Source of the DNA: Syntrophomonadaceae bacterium
Lineage (GTDB): Bacteria; Bacillota; Syntrophomonadia; Syntrophomonadales; Syntrophothermaceae
Reading direction: 5' to 3'
Assembly (NCBI GenBank): GCA_029907055.1
Contig: JARYMO010000070.1
Coordinates: forward strand, 1-7,296
Length of the DNA stretch: 7,296 nucleotides
Under the pieces are notes generated by a model, which made no database searches, was not told the origin of the DNA, and saw only the letters and a program-made list of their open reading frames with translations. Below are positions 5,654-7,296 of the stretch, piece after piece (positions within the stretch are counted from its first letter, which is position 1; every line of letters begins with the position of its first letter). A program made the position numbers and the translations under genes.

Positions 5654-7296
5654 GTCGATCTTGAGCAGGAGTTCGCCGGACTTGACCTGCTGTCCTTCCC
5701 GCACCTTCACCGTGGCCACCGTGCCGGCGATGGGGGCGACGACATGGGTCTCCATCTTCATGGCCTCGATGACGATGAGGCCCTGGCCCGCCTTGACCTG
5801 CTCGCCTTCCCGCACCAGCACCTTGGCCACCGTGCCCGGGATGCTGGCCCCGATCTGACCCTTGTCCGAGGGGTCGGCATAGACGGTGGCGGCCGCGGCC
5901 GGGGCTTCGCCCCGCTGGTAGCTGCGGTCCAGCACCGTGATCTCGCGGGGATTGCCGTTGACCTCGAAGTCCACCTTGCGGTAGCCTTCCTTGTCCACCT
6001 TGCCGACCTCCACCAGCTTGACGATGAACACCTTGCCCTCGGCCACCTCCACCTCGGCCACTTCCCCTTCGGCCAGGCCGTCGAAGAACACCGGGCTGCT
6101 CACCCGCGACAGGTCCCCGTACTCGCGCACGAACTCCACGTACTCCTCGAACACCTTGGGGTACAGGGCATAGCTCAGCTGGTCGCGCCGGCTGGGGGTG
6201 AAGCCGAACTTCTCTTCCATCTCCCTGGCCAGCCCTTCAAAGTCCACCGGTGGCAGCAGCTCACCGGGTCGGCAGGTGATGGGCTGGCGGTCCTTGAGCA
6301 CCACCTTCTGCAGGGCGGCCGGGAACCCCCCCAGCGGCTGGCCCATCATGCCCTGGAAGTAGGCCACCGCCGAGTCGGGAAAGGCCAGGTCGCGCCCCTT
6401 CTCGAGGATGTTCTCCGGGGTGAGGTCGTTCTTGACCATGAAGATGGCCAGGTCGCCCACGAACTTGGAAGAGGGGGTGACCTTCACGATGTCCCCCACC
6501 ATCTCGTTGACCGTGCGGTACATCTCCTTGACTTCCTTGAACTTGTGCCCCAGCCCGAAGCTCTCCACCTGCGGCTTGAGGTTGGAGTACTGGCCGCCGG
6601 GAATCTCGTACTTGTACACCTCGGCGGTCCCCGACTTCAGCCCCGACTCGAACTCCGCGTACATGGGGCGCACGTCGTTCCAGTAGTCGTCCAGCTCCTG
6701 GATGGCGTCCAGGTCGATGCCGGTGGCGCGGCTGGTGTTCTCCAGCGCCGCCACCACCGAGTTCAGCGCCGGCTGGCTGGTGAGGCCGGACATGCTGTTG
6801 AAGGCGGTGTCGGCAATGTCCACCCCCGCCTCGGCGGCCATCAGCACCGTCGCCACCCCGTTGCCGCTGGTGTCGTGGGTGTGCAGGTGGATGGGGATGG
6901 CGATCTCCTCTTTCAGTGCCTTGATGAGCTTCTCCGCCGCGTAGGGCTTGAGCAGCCCCGACATGTCCTTGATGCCCAGGATGTGGGCCCCCATCTTCTC
7001 GATTTCCTTGGCCGTCTGCACGTAGTAGCGCAGCGAGTACTTGTCGCGCCGGTCGTCCAGGATGTCGCCGGTGTAGCACACGCAGGCCTCGGCGATCTTG
7101 CCGCTCTTGAGCGTTTCGTCGATGGCCGTTTCCATCCCCTTCAGCCAGTTGAGGGAGTCGAAGATGCGGAACACGTCGATGCCGGCCGCCGCCGCCTCGC
7201 GGATGAACTCGCGCACCACGTTGTCCGGGTAGTTGGTGTAGCCCACCGCGTTGGCCCCCCGCAGCAGCATCTGCAGCAGCAGGTTGGGGATGCGCT
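5651..7296 (-). CDS. pyc: Pyruvate carboxylase, C-terminal half (N-terminus beyond window edge)
   Basis: Biotin-dependent cytoplasmic enzyme that makes oxaloacetate from pyruvate, bicarbonate and ATP, replenishing the TCA cycle. About 548 of the family's usual roughly 1,150 residues are visible; the biotin carboxylase domain and the start of the carboxyltransferase domain lie beyond the right edge. Seen from the edge inward: IPNLLLQMLLRGANAVGY with the YTNYPDNVV signature; GIKDMSGLLKP, whose Lys (6968-6970) matches the carbamylated lysine; metal-binding HLHTHDT (6869-6889); and NSMSGLTSQP. After a linker, the C-terminal biotinyl domain (about 5654-5856) carries EAMKMET, with the biotinylated Lys at 5756-5758, 34 residues before the stop. 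YTNYPDNVV favours a full-length carboxylase over the separate PycB/OadA subunit, but the missing half leaves that open. The TGA stop coincides with the end of a REP-like repeat, and the next gene on this strand starts 123 bases on. Confidence 0.96.
   Translation of the reverse strand, partial: RIPNLLLQMLLRGANAVGYTNYPDNVVREFIREAAAAGIDVFRIFDSLNWLKGMETAIDETLKSGKIAEACVCYTGDILDDRRDKYSLRYYVQTAKEIEKMGAHILGIKDMSGLLKPYAAEKLIKALKEEIAIPIHLHTHDTSGNGVATVLMAAEAGVDIADTAFNSMSGLTSQPALNSVVAALENTSRATGIDLDAIQELDDYWNDVRPMYAEFESGLKSGTAEVYKYEIPGGQYSNLKPQVESFGLGHKFKEVKEMYRTVNEMVGDIVKVTPSSKFVGDLAIFMVKNDLTPENILEKGRDLAFPDSAVAYFQGMMGQPLGGFPAALQKVVLKDRQPITCRPGELLPPVDFEGLAREMEEKFGFTPSRRDQLSYALYPKVFEEYVEFVREYGDLSRVSSPVFFDGLAEGEVAEVEVAEGKVFIVKLVEVGKVDKEGYRKVDFEVNGNPREITVLDRSYQRGEAPAAAATVYADPSDKGQIGASIPGTVAKVLVREGEQVKAGQGLIVIEAMKMETHVVAPIAGTVATVKVREGQQVKSGELLLKID

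Overview
The window is about two-thirds G+C by eye. It looks like a high-GC, endospore-forming Firmicute; Symbiobacterium- or Limnochordia-like lineages would fit. This is inferred from strong GGAGG-type ribosome-binding sites, four phased Spo0A-type boxes next to a sigma-H-type promoter, a Bacillus/Clostridium-type CwlA/XlyA/PlyL amidase, and an HNH-like small protein of a kind I associate with Clostridia. No taxonomic marker gene is present, so the assignment is tentative.

Layout: (1) 1-380, minus: the N-terminal part of a T7-lysozyme-like N-acetylmuramoyl-L-alanine amidase that runs off the left edge. (2) 381-785: an intergenic region between divergent genes. Its right half holds four 7-bp boxes on an exact 10-bp period (677-713), then a sigma-H-like promoter (713-742). 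(3) 786-1037, plus: an 83-residue cysteine-rich protein resembling a degenerate HNH endonuclease. (4) 1081-1125: a terminator-like hairpin between convergent genes. (5) 1152-3123, minus: a nitrogen operon with promoter, leader hairpin, glnK (PII), a second hairpin with related arms, and amt. (6) 3157-5653: a 760-residue alkaline-phosphatase-fold/polytopic membrane protein on the minus strand, bracketed by a 70-bp inverted repeat (68/70 identical). Each arm is a direct doublet of a 29-bp REP-like palindrome. (7) 5651-7296, minus: the C-terminal half of pyruvate carboxylase, running off the right edge. Its stop codon is the first three bases of a repeat unit.

How the genes fit together: glnK and amt form the usual sensor/transporter pair, in which GlnK gates ammonium entry through Amt according to ATP/ADP and 2-oxoglutarate. 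Pyruvate carboxylase supplies oxaloacetate and so, indirectly, the 2-oxoglutarate that PII senses. The link here is only proximity, because the glnK-amt operon has its own promoter. The membrane protein has no visible promoter and may be read through from pyc.

The points most worth a second look are the Spo0A/sigma-H-type control region, the related attenuator-like leaders in front of glnK and amt, and the 70-bp inverted repeats around the membrane-protein gene.
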